In this document: one piece after another, positions 22,956 through 31,224 of the stretch
How the letters are laid out: every line of letters starts with the position of its first letter
Position numbering within the stretch: the first letter of the stretch is position 1
Assembly: GCF_004684095.1 (NCBI RefSeq)
Contig: NZ_SRII01000007.1
Location: 372,001-436,000, forward strand
Source of the DNA: Hymenobacter sp. UV11
GTDB taxonomy: Bacteria > Bacteroidota > Bacteroidia > Cytophagales > Hymenobacteraceae
DNA: 64,000 nt
Direction of reading: 5' to 3'
Notes under the pieces: model-generated
What the model saw: only the letters and a program-made list of their open reading frames with translations
What the model was told of the DNA's origin: nothing
Database searches by the model: none
Position numbers and translations under genes: made by a program

Positions 22956-24428
22956 ATGCAGCGTTTAATATGCTTGGTAACGCTGTGCCTCAGTTCTATT
23001 ACCTACAGTTTCGCGCAGGATAATACCGATTGTAATGCCATCCTGAGTCATGGTATTTACAATTACGATGAAATTAAGAGTAACTCACAATACCAGCGCG
23101 ATTATCTCGACTATTTATACGAAGCTAATTTTCAAAGTTCTTCCCAAGCCACCTCAGCCGGAATAGATTTAAGTGTTCCCATCCCAGGTACGGATATAAT
23201 TCTTGGCGGTAGCGGCAACTTTGATAGCAAAAAATACCAGGAATGGCGCCACACCTATAGTACTACGCAAATCCAGCATGTTAAATATGACCAGGCATAC
23301 GCCCGTGTTCGGTCTTACACATCCTTGCCGCTCATTCAAGCTTGGACTACGTGTACTATGAAGAACGAAATCGGCCCGGTAATTGGCCTTTATCCCGTCG
23401 ATGATAAGAAAGTAGAGCTACGTGCGAAGTTTGTCGGCCAAGCAGGAGTAGACGATGCCCGGCTAACGGCTGCTCTTGAGATTACAGGGGGAACGTTAGC
23501 TACTGCACTCACTGCCAATAGCCTACGAAAAAACGCCTTGTTGAATAGTGCAATCAAGTCAGTTACCCTGAATCGCAAGCCTGGTCAGACGTTAAAGGTT
23601 ACGTTGCATACCAACCGTGGTGATAAATCACTTACCTACCCTGCGCCGCCGGTAGGGGTGATTGTGCGTTTTGTAGCTTCTCCTACTCAGTTATATACTG
23701 GCGACGTAGCCAACCTCAGTTGGGAAACTAATGCGCTCAGCGACATTAAATTAGATAATGAGGCTGTTAATGCTATCGATAGCCGGACTATCAAGCCAAC
23801 CCAGTCTACAACTTATACCTTAACAGGTAAAACAGCTAGTGGCACCGTTACTAAGCAAAAAGTAACCGTCAGCGTTGTGCCTCGTCCGCGCACAATTGTT
23901 AGTGGAGAAGTTATTATCGAAGTCCCTATCTGGGCTGATGGCAAAAATGATGATACTAATATGTCTTTTGAAGTTAAAACGCAAAGTGAGTTACTCATTG
24001 CCGATGGCAGTAAGTGGGGCCCCGGTGAAAAGCTTGAGCTAAAGCCTAATAGTACTGGTAACATAGTCATGAAAATGAGAACGGCAGATATACCGACCCT
24101 AACCATTGATAATCTTTCTCGGATTCATTTTTATGTGCACAAAAACCCTAATGGAAATGATGGAATGACTTTTGCCACTCACGGCAGATTTTTTTTATCT
24201 GACGGCACTGTGGCAACATTCGGTACTACTTACCTCCGTTTGCAGTCTAATGACCCCCAATCCTGGGATGACTTACTGGATGTAACAATCCCCGCACCAG
24301 TCCCTCAACCCGTTGCCGTAACTCAACCTGCGTCTCCTATAATTACAGCCGCGCAACCAGCAGTAAAGGGTGCTGCTAAACCTCGTAAACCAAAGACAAT
24401 TGCCCAAAGGCCCCGGCGTCGTGGCTGA
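22956..24428 (+). CDS. Secreted protein with Ig-like domain, cargo
   Basis: 490 aa with signal peptide (MQRLICLVTLCLSSITYSFA). An N-terminal region without recognised family contains DLSVPIPGTDIILGGSGNF and paired Cys. An Ig-like domain at about residues 240-310 has FVASPTQLYTGDVANLSWET and PTQSTTYTLTGKTASG. A third beta domain ends in a Pro/Lys/Arg tail. It is markedly more AT-rich than the genes before it and has its own terminator, so it is a separately acquired cargo gene. Possibly surface adhesion or secreted toxin delivery; not assigned. Confidence 0.7.
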   Translation: MQRLICLVTLCLSSITYSFAQDNTDCNAILSHGIYNYDEIKSNSQYQRDYLDYLYEANFQSSSQATSAGIDLSVPIPGTDIILGGSGNFDSKKYQEWRHTYSTTQIQHVKYDQAYARVRSYTSLPLIQAWTTCTMKNEIGPVIGLYPVDDKKVELRAKFVGQAGVDDARLTAALEITGGTLATALTANSLRKNALLNSAIKSVTLNRKPGQTLKVTLHTNRGDKSLTYPAPPVGVIVRFVASPTQLYTGDVANLSWETNALSDIKLDNEAVNAIDSRTIKPTQSTTYTLTGKTASGTVTKQKVTVSVVPRPRTIVSGEVIIEVPIWADGKNDDTNMSFEVKTQSELLIADGSKWGPGEKLELKPNSTGNIVMKMRTADIPTLTIDNLSRIHFYVHKNPNGNDGMTFATHGRFFLSDGTVATFGTTYLRLQSNDPQSWDDLLDVTIPAPVPQPVAVTQPASPIITAAQPAVKGAAKPRKPKTIAQRPRRRG

Positions 24429-24447
24429 TAAACAACTAGAAATTAAG

Positions 24448-24480
24448 TTATTTAACAGTTATACATTAGCTGTTAAATAA
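24448..24480. terminator. Terminator after the secreted protein gene
   Basis: TTATTTAACAG and CTGTTAAATAA form a perfect 11-bp stem with an 11-nt loop; AT-rich and symmetric. Confidence 0.7.
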
Positions 24481-24531
24481 AACTTGTGGCCTTTTGTGAG
24501 TAGAGATATAACCTCTACTCACAACTCCGTT

Positions 24532-24840
24532 TTACTTCTCGTCCGGCAGCAGCGCCCGCCGCACCGCCCCCAGCACCGTAGCCCGGTCCACTCGCTCCAA
24601 CTCCTCTGGAAACTGCCACAGGTAAAACGTTGTCACCCGCTCCGCAAGCACTGCGGTCCCCAATTCATCTAAGTGCCGCCGCGGCACCCGCACCGCCCAC
24701 ACCTGCTTCGCCCACAGGTCTTGCTGAAACACAAAGTTCAGGTACTCCGCCGCCGGGTCTTCCAGCTGTACCCCGATCAAAAAACGCACGTTTGATTCCA
24801 TAAAGTAGGTAGTAGCCCCTGGGGCTGGTAAAAAGTCCAC
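24532..24840 (-). CDS. Small protein downstream of umuDC
   Basis: 102 aa using a GTG start 8 nt after the previous stop; an ATG 13 codons later is the alternative. It is mixed alpha/beta (VRFLIGVQLEDPAAEYLNFV; EELERVDRATVLGAVRRAL) with no recognised family. It is last in the leftward umuD-umuC-orf-orf run and therefore probably co-induced with it. Confidence 0.6.
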   Translation of the reverse strand: MDFLPAPGATTYFMESNVRFLIGVQLEDPAAEYLNFVFQQDLWAKQVWAVRVPRRHLDELGTAVLAERVTTFYLWQFPEELERVDRATVLGAVRRALLPDEK

Positions 24841-24848
24841 GTACTGGG

Positions 24849-25175
24849 TTAGCCCCGCTTGCGCTGCTGCTTACCGCGCAGCTCCTGCCAGCAGTCCACC
24901 ATCGCCCCGAAGGCCTCGGGCGTGAGCACCAGTGTCCAGTAGCGCACCCGGTCCCGCACGATATAGTCAGTCTGTCTATCCACATAGCCGGCTCGCCGCA
25001 TTTCGGCCGCGTCACCGGGCTGCAGTACCGCCGCAAAGTGGGTATAGTAGTTGCCTTCAGGCGTCATCACCATCGTAATGCGCCGGTTGTGCAGGCGTCG
25101 CCGCACAAAGCGCCTGGTCGTAAAGCGTGCCGGCTGCTCAGCCGGCTCAGGGATAGGTAAGGGAGGGGTAGCCAT
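24849..25175 (-). CDS. Small basic protein downstream of umuC
   Basis: 108 aa from MATPPLPIPE. An Arg-rich segment (FTTRRFVRRRLHNRRI) is followed by TPEGNYYTHFAAVLQPGDAA and a C-terminal helix. No family recognised. Eight nt separate it from umuC, so it is likely an accessory of the same operon. Confidence 0.6.
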   Translation of the reverse strand: MATPPLPIPEPAEQPARFTTRRFVRRRLHNRRITMVMTPEGNYYTHFAAVLQPGDAAEMRRAGYVDRQTDYIVRDRVRYWTLVLTPEAFGAMVDCWQELRGKQQRKRG

Positions 25176-25183
25176 AAATAAGA

Positions 25184-26518
25184 TTAAGAAACTGTCAGTA
25201 AGTCTTCCAACCGGGTCGTGTAGGCCGGTGTGCGCCACGCCGCTTGCCCCTGCCAGGGCACCGGGCCGCCCCCCTTTGGCCCCAGCGCTGCCGCCAGCCG
25301 CACCGTACCGCGCCCGAACCGCTCATTGAGCCCGTCCAGCGTTGCCATCAGCTGCGCCCCGCGTGGCTCCGTAGTGGCTGCCTGCGCCGCTGGCGCGGCC
25401 TCGAACAGCCCGAGCTGCTGACCGCCCGGCGCTTCCAGCCCCGCCAGCACCACGCCCGCCTTCACGTACACCGCCCCCGGCTCCCAGAGCCGCGCCAGTA
25501 GCTGCCCGGCCCGCGCCGTCAACTCCCGCGTGTCGCTCGTGGGCACCGGCAGCGTCAGCACCGCCGAGCGCGAGTGCCCGCCCGCCGCGTCGGCGTCCGG
25601 CCCGAATCGGTTTTTGCTAATAAACACCGTCAGCACGTGCGCCAGCTCGCCCTGCCGGCGCAGCTTCTCGGCTGCCCGCGCCACGAACGAGGCCACCGCT
25701 CCCAGTACCAACTCGCGCTCGCGCAGCGGTCGCCCAAACGTGCGCGAACAGCTGATGCTCTGCCGGTGCAGCGTCCCGTCCTCACTCGGGGCCAGCCCCG
25801 CGCACGGAAACCCCTGCAGCTCGCGCACCAGCCGCGCCCCTACCACGCCGCCCAGGTGCTTGCGCGCCCAGGCCTCGCTCACCCGCGCCAGGTCGGCCGC
25901 CGAGTCCACGCCCGCCGCCGTCAGCTTCTGCGCGTACTGCCGCCCTACCCCCCACACATCCCCCACCGCCACCTGCCCCAGCGCCCAGGCCCGCCGCTCC
26001 GCCGAGTCCAGGTATAGCACCCCGGCCAGGGCTGTGTCTTTCTTGGCCAGCCGATTCGCCAGCTTGGCCAGCGTCTTAGTCGGGGCCACGCCCACGCACA
26101 CCGGAATGCCGGTGCGCGCCCGCACCCCCGCCCGAACTTGCCGGGCCAGCGCGTCGAGGTCGCCCAAGTAGGGCATTAGGTGCCGCTGCAGGCCGCTCAA
26201 ATCCAGAAAGGCCTCGTCAATGGAATACACCTCTACGCTCGGCACCGTGGCCCCCAGGTAGTGCATCACGCGCCGGCTCATATCCCCATACAGCGTGTAG
26301 TTTGAGCTGAACACCTGCACCTGCTCGCGCTGCAGCTGCGCCTTCACCTGAAAATACGGGTCGCCCATCTTCAGCCCCAGCGCCTTGGCCTCCGCCGAGC
26401 GCGAAATGATGCACCCGTCATTGTTGCTTAGCACCACCACCGGCCGCCCTTCCAGCCGCGGCTGAAAAACCCGCTCGCAGCTCACGTAGAAATTATTGCA
26501 GTCAATCAGCCCGAACAT
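25184..26518 (-). CDS. umuC: Y-family DNA polymerase UmuC
   Basis: 444 aa, a translesion polymerase. MFGLIDCNNFYVSCERVF carries the first catalytic Asp and the steric-gate region; VYSIDEAFLDLSG holds the second catalytic Asp-Glu pair. VGVAPTKTLAKLANRLAKK is the fingers/thumb junction, and the little-finger domain follows with SISCSRTFGRPL. With UmuD' it would copy damaged DNA. It follows umuD after a 32-bp inverted repeat. Start is the ATG at MFGLID, as in the family; upstream codons are spacer repeat. Confidence 0.93.
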   Translation of the reverse strand: MFGLIDCNNFYVSCERVFQPRLEGRPVVVLSNNDGCIISRSAEAKALGLKMGDPYFQVKAQLQREQVQVFSSNYTLYGDMSRRVMHYLGATVPSVEVYSIDEAFLDLSGLQRHLMPYLGDLDALARQVRAGVRARTGIPVCVGVAPTKTLAKLANRLAKKDTALAGVLYLDSAERRAWALGQVAVGDVWGVGRQYAQKLTAAGVDSAADLARVSEAWARKHLGGVVGARLVRELQGFPCAGLAPSEDGTLHRQSISCSRTFGRPLRERELVLGAVASFVARAAEKLRRQGELAHVLTVFISKNRFGPDADAAGGHSRSAVLTLPVPTSDTRELTARAGQLLARLWEPGAVYVKAGVVLAGLEAPGGQQLGLFEAAPAAQAATTEPRGAQLMATLDGLNERFGRGTVRLAAALGPKGGGPVPWQGQAAWRTPAYTTRLEDLLTVS

Positions 26519-26532
26519 AGAATAAGGAGCAA

Positions 26533-26662
26533 TAAGCAATGAACAGTGAGCAAGTAGTAGGGAGCAGTGGGAGAGGAGCAAGGCCGTAGCACTAGCGCGT
26601 CAGGAGCAATGAGTCGTTGATGAATAACTTCTCCCTACTACTTGCTCACTGTTCATTGCTTA
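26533..26662. repeat. 32-bp perfect inverted repeat between umuD and umuC
   Basis: Arms 26533-26564 and 26631-26662, 66-nt spacer, built from short words of the type GAGCAAT/GTGAGCAAGTAGTAGG. The type recurs in other gaps of the chromosome with different words. Confidence 0.8.
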
Positions 26663-26669
26663 CTGCCTA

Positions 26670-27137
26670 TCAGTCTCGGCTGAGCAGCAGCGCCGTTAGC
26701 TTACCCGGAATCAGCTCGTGCACCACGTGCGTCACCACGCCCCAAATGTGCAGCTCCTCACCCGTCTGTATCTGATAGGGCCGGAAGGCCGGATTGGCCG
26801 GCATCAGCCACCACGTGTCGCCCTTGCGCTCCAGGCGCTTCACGGTGCAGTCGCCGTCCACCACCGCCACCACGATGTGCCCGTGGTCGGCCTCCAGGTG
26901 CTTGTCCACGGCCAGCAGGTCGCCGGCGTGAATCTCGGCGCCCGCCATGCTCTCGCCCATCACCCGCACCAGGTACGTGGCGTCCGGATGCCGAAACAGC
27001 AGCCGGTTCAGGTCGAACAGCCCTTCCAGCTCATCGGTCGCCGGCGAGGGAAATCCCGCTGTTACCCGGTAGCTGAATACCGGCAAACAGGTGGGTAGCG
27101 GTGCTTCCTGCACCGGGATAAGCAGCACGTCGTACAT
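26670..27137 (-). CDS. umuD: UmuD-like S24 autoprotease
   Basis: 155 aa. TAGFPSPATDELEG has the family cleavage context, with Ala-Gly in place of the Cys-Gly of E. coli UmuD. VMGESMAGAEIHAGDLL carries the catalytic Ser and DGDCTVKRLERKG the Lys. RecA-stimulated cleavage would yield UmuD', the partner of UmuC. It is first in its operon; palindromes just upstream may bind an SOS or S24-type repressor. Confidence 0.93.
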   Translation of the reverse strand: MYDVLLIPVQEAPLPTCLPVFSYRVTAGFPSPATDELEGLFDLNRLLFRHPDATYLVRVMGESMAGAEIHAGDLLAVDKHLEADHGHIVVAVVDGDCTVKRLERKGDTWWLMPANPAFRPYQIQTGEELHIWGVVTHVVHELIPGKLTALLLSRD

Positions 27138-27151
27138 AAAGAGAGGGGATG

Positions 27152-27191
27152 GAGGATAATCCTCAAAGTAAACGACTGCTAATCAAATTAG
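27152..27191. promoter_or_regulatory. Palindromes upstream of umuD
   Basis: GAGGATAATCCTC (27152-27164, 6-1-6) and CTAATCAAATTAG (27179-27191, 5-3-5) lie in the first 55 nt upstream of umuD. Either could be the damage-response operator; neither matches the operator near the element's main repressor. Confidence 0.45.
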
Positions 27192-27340
27192 TCTGTTTGG
27201 CCACCAGTGAAATTAGTATTGTAGGCTGATGCTCAGGGTAAAAATTATTTTTAGCGTCTAGTAATAGCAAGGTAATTTAGCGAATTAGCAGCACTTAGCA
27301 AACTGAATTCCACAGCCTATCCAACTTGCCAATAAGGTTA

Positions 27341-27362
27341 GTACTACCTAAATTGGTAGTAC
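27341..27362. promoter_or_regulatory. Short palindrome before a truncated gene
   Basis: GTACTACC ... GGTAGTAC with a 6-nt centre, 30 nt upstream of the ATG at 27392. Perhaps an operator or terminator; no T run follows. Confidence 0.4.
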
Positions 27363-27391
27363 CCTTACCCTGCTAGTGACCTTATTTCCTT

Positions 27392-27511
27392 ATGGCAACC
27401 TCCCTGAAAATGTCCCTCCAGGCACCGGACGACGAGTGGCTGACGGCTGAGCCTGCCGCCGAGGCCGACTCCTATCCCGACGATACAGACGAGCAGCCCG
27501 CTACCGACTAG
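27392..27511 (+). CDS. Short acidic peptide, probably a gene fragment
   Basis: 39 codons rich in Asp/Glu/Pro (EWLTAEPAAEADSYPDD ... EQPATD), ended by TAG. The acidic repetitive reading seems to continue past the stop (another PATDEA), so this may be the start of a longer gene cut by a nonsense mutation. No family recognised. Confidence 0.35.
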   Translation: MATSLKMSLQAPDDEWLTAEPAAEADSYPDDTDEQPATD

Positions 27512-27583
27512 GCCGACGCGTTTACCGACGACCTACCCGCTACCGACGAAGCCAATCCCTTGTCGACGAACCGCCCACCATCA

Positions 27584-27908
27584 CGTCAGCCCCCAGCGCC
27601 GCCGCCGCACCCTCGTAGACTTCAAAACCACCAGCTGCAAAGACCTCGCGCAGTTTCTCGAAACGGTAGATAAGTATGGCTACGACCGCTAGGCCGCGCT
27701 GGGCGCGCACCGCGTGGTGCTCATCGCTGTGCAAAAGAAGCCAGCGAAGGGTCAAGAGCCACAGGTATTGGTGCACGAGTTAACGCCTGACCAGATGGCG
27801 GCCGGGCGCAAGAAGTACAGCAAATTGCTTCGGTGCGTAGCCGAGCAGCGGATTAGCACTGACCAGTTAGCCGTGGGCATCGTGCAGCACCTACACCAGG
27901 CACCATGA
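27584..27908 (+). pseudogene. Broken partial copy of the PD-(D/E)XK exonuclease gene
   Basis: Corresponds to the second half of the exonuclease gene (from 22443). The first ~110 bases are nearly identical. After that a TAG replaces the Gln codon in YDRQG, about 15 bases are missing, and identity drops to roughly three in four to the end (KKPAKGQEPQVLVHELTPDQ). It has no start and lacks the first catalytic region. The sharp change in similarity suggests recombination between two related copies. Confidence 0.8.
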
Positions 27909-27934
27909 ACACCGATAATTCCTAGCTGTGGACG

Positions 27935-28141
27935 ATGAAGGGAGGCGGTAAGATTAGTGTCAAAGAGATGGGTGACCAGCACCTCATCAACTCAATCCTG
28001 CTGCTCGAGCAAAATGCCGGAACCGAGTACCTGAACGAGTTTGCACAAACTTTTATGGGTTACGCGCCAAGCGGAGACGTGGCGTGTATAGCGTTTGATA
28101 ATGCGTTGGATGATACTGTACTCTATTTCATCTTCCAGTAG
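27935..28141 (+). CDS. Small phage-type protein, N-terminus disrupted
   Basis: 68 aa from MKGGGKISVKEMGDQHLINS, a pattern (WT-x-x-G-x-K-I-x-V-x-x-M ... HL-x-N-x-I) I associate with small phage proteins. An in-frame ATG at 27905 overlaps the previous stop as ATGA but is cut off by TAG after six codons (NTDNS), so the original gene probably began there. The shortened product may still be made. Confidence 0.5.
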   Translation: MKGGGKISVKEMGDQHLINSILLLEQNAGTEYLNEFAQTFMGYAPSGDVACIAFDNALDDTVLYFIFQ

Positions 28142-28259
28142 TAACTATGACCACCTCCGCCCATATCCTGCATCAAGTATTATCCAATCGAGCGATTGCT
28201 AGTAGCTTAATAAATTATTTGCATACATTGCGTTTGTATACCATTTTTTCAAAGCAGCT

Positions 28260-28763
28260 ATGCAGCCGAATTCTGAAGTAGAAGTACGCCCTGTCACTCA
28301 GGAACAAATCGCAGCTTTAAGAAATTGCGTCAATAGAAAGATAGAAGAATTTAACGGGAAAGGCCGGCGAAATAAGTACAGCGCTGCTATAGTGAAGGTA
28401 CTTATTGTCGCCGCTTCTGTTGCTACCCCTATTCTAATCGGCTGGAAAGGTGTAGATGGAAAAACGGTAGAGCAACTTGTAAACTGGGCACTTATTACCA
28501 GTGCCATCGCGTCTGGCGCAACCACGCTGTACAATTTCTTCGATTATAAAGACTTGTGGGCACAATATAAAGTAGCAAGGAATGAGTTAGCATCTATCCT
28601 TGCCGAACTGGACTACTTAAAAGAATCCGGCCTAAAAAATATTAATGTGACTCAGCAGCAAATGGAAATACTTTTTAAAAAATACATCCAAGTCTGTACC
28701 GATACGAACAGCTTTTATCGAGAAACTCGCCTAGCGAAAGATGATGAGGGCACCAAGAAGTAA
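28260..28763 (+). CDS. DUF4231/SLATT-like two-TM protein
   Basis: 167 aa. Two adjacent membrane helices (IVKVLIVAASVATPILIG; LITSAIASGATTLYNF) are followed by FFDYKDLWAQYKVARNEL, a typical DUF4231 segment, and a long C-terminal helix. DUF4231 belongs with SLATT proteins, predicted membrane effectors in nucleotide-linked defence. It is AT-rich cargo with a terminator of its own. Confidence 0.78.
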   Translation: MQPNSEVEVRPVTQEQIAALRNCVNRKIEEFNGKGRRNKYSAAIVKVLIVAASVATPILIGWKGVDGKTVEQLVNWALITSAIASGATTLYNFFDYKDLWAQYKVARNELASILAELDYLKESGLKNINVTQQQMEILFKKYIQVCTDTNSFYRETRLAKDDEGTKK

Positions 28764-28812
28764 GGTATCCCCAGATACCCTGCACCATCGCCCGCACCGT
28801 GCATCGAGCACT

Positions 28813-28851
28813 AGAAGCCCCGACGAGCCAGCTAAGCCCGCCGGGGCTTCT
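28813..28851. terminator. Bidirectional terminator between convergent genes
   Basis: AGAAGCCCCG and CGGGGCTTCT, perfect 10-bp stem; it overlaps the stop codon of the leftward gene. Confidence 0.8.
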
Positions 28852-29581
28852 AATTAGCCAATATCAATGGAGCTACCTCATTAATAGGAGGTAGTTGGGA
28901 AGCATTTGTCTTATACATAAGCAACAACCAGCGCAGAGAAGGCCTAATCTTGTTGATATCCCAGTAATAATAGTCGTCTTTTGATGTAATCCAGTCCCTG
29001 AATCTGCTGAACCGCAGTAAAGTGCTTTCCCAAAAGTTAGGGTTTAATGATTCATAGTACCGGGAAAAGGAAATAATTCCTTCTCGATTAGAGGTTGTGA
29101 TTTTAAAGCTTGAGAAGTATAATTCCCATTTAGGATGGCTTACTTTATCTTTAGCCTTAATCTCGATTCTACTTTTGCAAAGTTTGTGATATAAATCAAA
29201 TAGCTCATTATCGAAACGATATTCATTTACTTTTACAAAAACACATTTTCTTTCCAAGAACTTAGCTATACAAGTTCGATGGTGGCCACTTACAATAGAG
29301 TACTCATTGCCATATTGATTATAAATGACATCGTTTACTCCATATAGCTGAGGATTGTTAATCATCTCATTGCAATTAGCTTCTGTAACAATAGTTCGTT
29401 TTAAGTTGTCACGCATGTATTGCCAAGTCCAGCCAACGTAAGCACCAAAATAATTGCTGCTTGTTACAGAGCTTAGAAATACATGCTTGTAGTTGCAAAC
29501 AGGGTTTGAGTCATGAAAAAAATAGAAGTTTTCTAATTGACTGGTTTCTTTAACCTCTTGCTGTTTCCAAGATATAACCAT
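28850..29581 (-). CDS. ParB-like nuclease-fold domain protein, AT-rich cargo
   Basis: 243 aa. NEYSIVSGHHRTCIAKFLER matches the ParB/sulfiredoxin box GxHR with its following helix. The rest (KWELYFSSFKITTSNREG; SFSRYYESLNPNFWE) is unassigned. Stand-alone ParB-fold proteins in mobile elements can be nucleases, ATPases or CTP-binding switches. Base composition is among the most AT-rich in the element, indicating transfer. The gene is convergent with the DUF4231 gene; a joint function is possible but unsupported. Confidence 0.65.
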   Translation of the reverse strand: MVISWKQQEVKETSQLENFYFFHDSNPVCNYKHVFLSSVTSSNYFGAYVGWTWQYMRDNLKRTIVTEANCNEMINNPQLYGVNDVIYNQYGNEYSIVSGHHRTCIAKFLERKCVFVKVNEYRFDNELFDLYHKLCKSRIEIKAKDKVSHPKWELYFSSFKITTSNREGIISFSRYYESLNPNFWESTLLRFSRFRDWITSKDDYYYWDINKIRPSLRWLLLMYKTNASQLPPINEVAPLILAN

Positions 29582-29716
29582 GAAATCTTATTGGTTAGTT
29601 ATTGAGTTTGCATTGCTTATCTAACCCAAGCGTGGCCAGTACTGCACCACCATCGCCGGCAAGGCAGTCAGGTGAAAAGCCTCGACCAACCGGCCGTGGC
29701 TTTTCTTTACAGTAAT

Positions 29717-29881
29717 ATGCTCACCTACCGCCGCCACCGCTACGTCACCCGTTGGAACCGCCGCGCCGTTTTCGCCGTGGCCATCCTGCTGCTGCTGGCC
29801 CTAAGCTGGCGTGCCTACCACGCCTGGCAGCGGGCGCAGCCGTCCGCCCCGGTGATGCGCGGCCAACTTGCATACCACTAG
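29717..29881 (+). CDS. Small single-TM protein
   Basis: 54 aa: basic N-terminus (TYRRHRYVTRWNRR), one membrane helix (AVFAVAILLLLALSW) and a short tail. A GTG 15 codons upstream is an alternative start. Function unknown. Its stop overlaps that of the convergent nuclease gene. Confidence 0.5.
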   Translation: MLTYRRHRYVTRWNRRAVFAVAILLLLALSWRAYHAWQRAQPSAPVMRGQLAYH

Positions 29882-30729
29882 TTTGTCGGCCCCGTGTCGA
29901 TGCGCGCCTCCACTACGTTCTGCACGCTTAGCGGCAAGACAGAAAGCAAGTCTAAACCGGACGCCGCTTCAATCGCATTGATGGTAGTGCGGTAACCACC
30001 CCAAGCTGAATTGATATTATTATCATTGGGCGTGTTGATAGCAATAACGCGGGTGCTGCTCGTGATACGACCCACATCGTTGCTACCCACCGACAGCACC
30101 ACCACCACTTTCCAGCAGTTGGCGGGCACCGTGACCTTACCGCCTGCAATTGTGGTCTGGTAGCCCGCGCTGCCTGTGCCGCCCCGGCCATAGCTGCCGC
30201 AGATAATGTAGAGTTCGTTGCCAGCCCGCACCAGCGTGCGGCAGTAGTCTTCTAGGTTGCCCCAGGTCTGTTGATTGTTGTTCGGAGCTTGGGGCATCAT
30301 GTTGCTCATCAAGAACGTGGCCGAGTTATCGGCCACCGTGGCCGTGCGGTCAGCGCTGGGGCAGTTGTGGCCGCGGTCGAAGCCCGAGCCCGAGTAGTCC
30401 AGCGTTTTTACTTGATACCAGCCAGTAGGCAAGTCCATATCGGCTCGAAAATCATCCTGACGCGGTGCGCTGCCCAGGTCGGCCGCGCCCAAGTGCCAGC
30501 TTACCCACATAGGTTTGCCCGCGTCACGGTTGTAGCCAACTGTATATTGTGGCTTGGTCAGCAGGTAGTTTGTTGGCGATGAGGTGCTGTTTACAGCGCC
30601 GCTCGGGTTGCCCAGCGCCATATTGTCATTGGTATCGACGGTAGGGGTAGCATCCTCAGTTTTCGAGCAGGCCGTAACCAGCAATACAAGCGTAGCAAGC
30701 GCAGCTCGGCGCAATAGTAAATGTTTCAT
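29878..30729 (-). CDS. DNA/RNA non-specific endonuclease, lipoprotein
   Basis: 283 aa, NUC1/EndoG-type beta-beta-alpha-metal nuclease exported as a lipoprotein (ALATLVLLVTACSK). The catalytic DRGH motif is in FDRGHNCPSADR, with the metal Asn expected in MSNMMPQAPNNNQQTWGNLE. Such nucleases degrade DNA outside the cytoplasm. As cargo it may scavenge nucleotides or destroy incoming or competing phage DNA. The ATG at MKHLLLRRAA is chosen because it directly precedes the signal peptide. Confidence 0.88.
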   Translation of the reverse strand: MKHLLLRRAALATLVLLVTACSKTEDATPTVDTNDNMALGNPSGAVNSTSSPTNYLLTKPQYTVGYNRDAGKPMWVSWHLGAADLGSAPRQDDFRADMDLPTGWYQVKTLDYSGSGFDRGHNCPSADRTATVADNSATFLMSNMMPQAPNNNQQTWGNLEDYCRTLVRAGNELYIICGSYGRGGTGSAGYQTTIAGGKVTVPANCWKVVVVLSVGSNDVGRITSSTRVIAINTPNDNNINSAWGGYRTTINAIEAASGLDLLSVLPLSVQNVVEARIDTGPTN

Positions 30730-30790
30730 TGATAGAGTTGTGGGCACAAAGATGGGGTAGCCCGTTAGGTTGGCCATTATCTTGCCGGCT

Positions 30791-31045
30791 ATGATGCTCT
30801 CCCAATTTCGACGGTTCTCGCCCGTGGTGCAGCTGTATTGGGTACTGAAATATGGTACCTTTCTAGCTCAGCGCTGGGAGACTGAGGGCGGTGTGAATCT
30901 TTACCACTTGCCTAATGAGGGGCGCGGCTTGTTTGTCGAGGTGGGGTATGAGGAATACGAGCAACGTGCCGTAGTGCTGCGCAGCTTCAGTAGCTCAGTT
31001 CCCTTGGAAGATTATGGGCACGGTGTGCAGCTACCAAAATTCTAA
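30791..31045 (+). CDS. Conserved-looking small protein, 84 aa
   Basis: Starts MMLSQFRRFS (either Met). Core AQRWETEGGVNLYHLPNEGR and GLFVEVGYEEYEQRAVVLRS, ending PLEDYGHGVQLPKF. Proteins with this ending are, from memory, widespread in Hymenobacter-type genomes near mobile genes; function unknown. Divergent from the endonuclease. Confidence 0.6.
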   Translation: MMLSQFRRFSPVVQLYWVLKYGTFLAQRWETEGGVNLYHLPNEGRGLFVEVGYEEYEQRAVVLRSFSSSVPLEDYGHGVQLPKF

Positions 31046-31170
31046 GTATCAGGACCAATACCCCGCCAAAGTATTATATTAAAATAAAGGCAAACCGACT
31101 TCATTCCTTCGGTCCTCCTTCGGTTCAGCTCCTATCCAGCACCGTATCAGCCCCTTCCCGCTAAAACCCA

Positions 31171-31206
31171 AAAAAGCCGACTCCCATCCAGGGAGCCGGC
31201 TTTTGC
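31171..31206. terminator. Bidirectional terminator
   Basis: AAGCCGACTCCC pairs with GGGAGCCGGCTT (one mismatch) flanked by A6 and T4, separating convergent transcription units. Confidence 0.8.
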
Positions 31207-31224
31207 TTTGACGCCGCCTACAAG

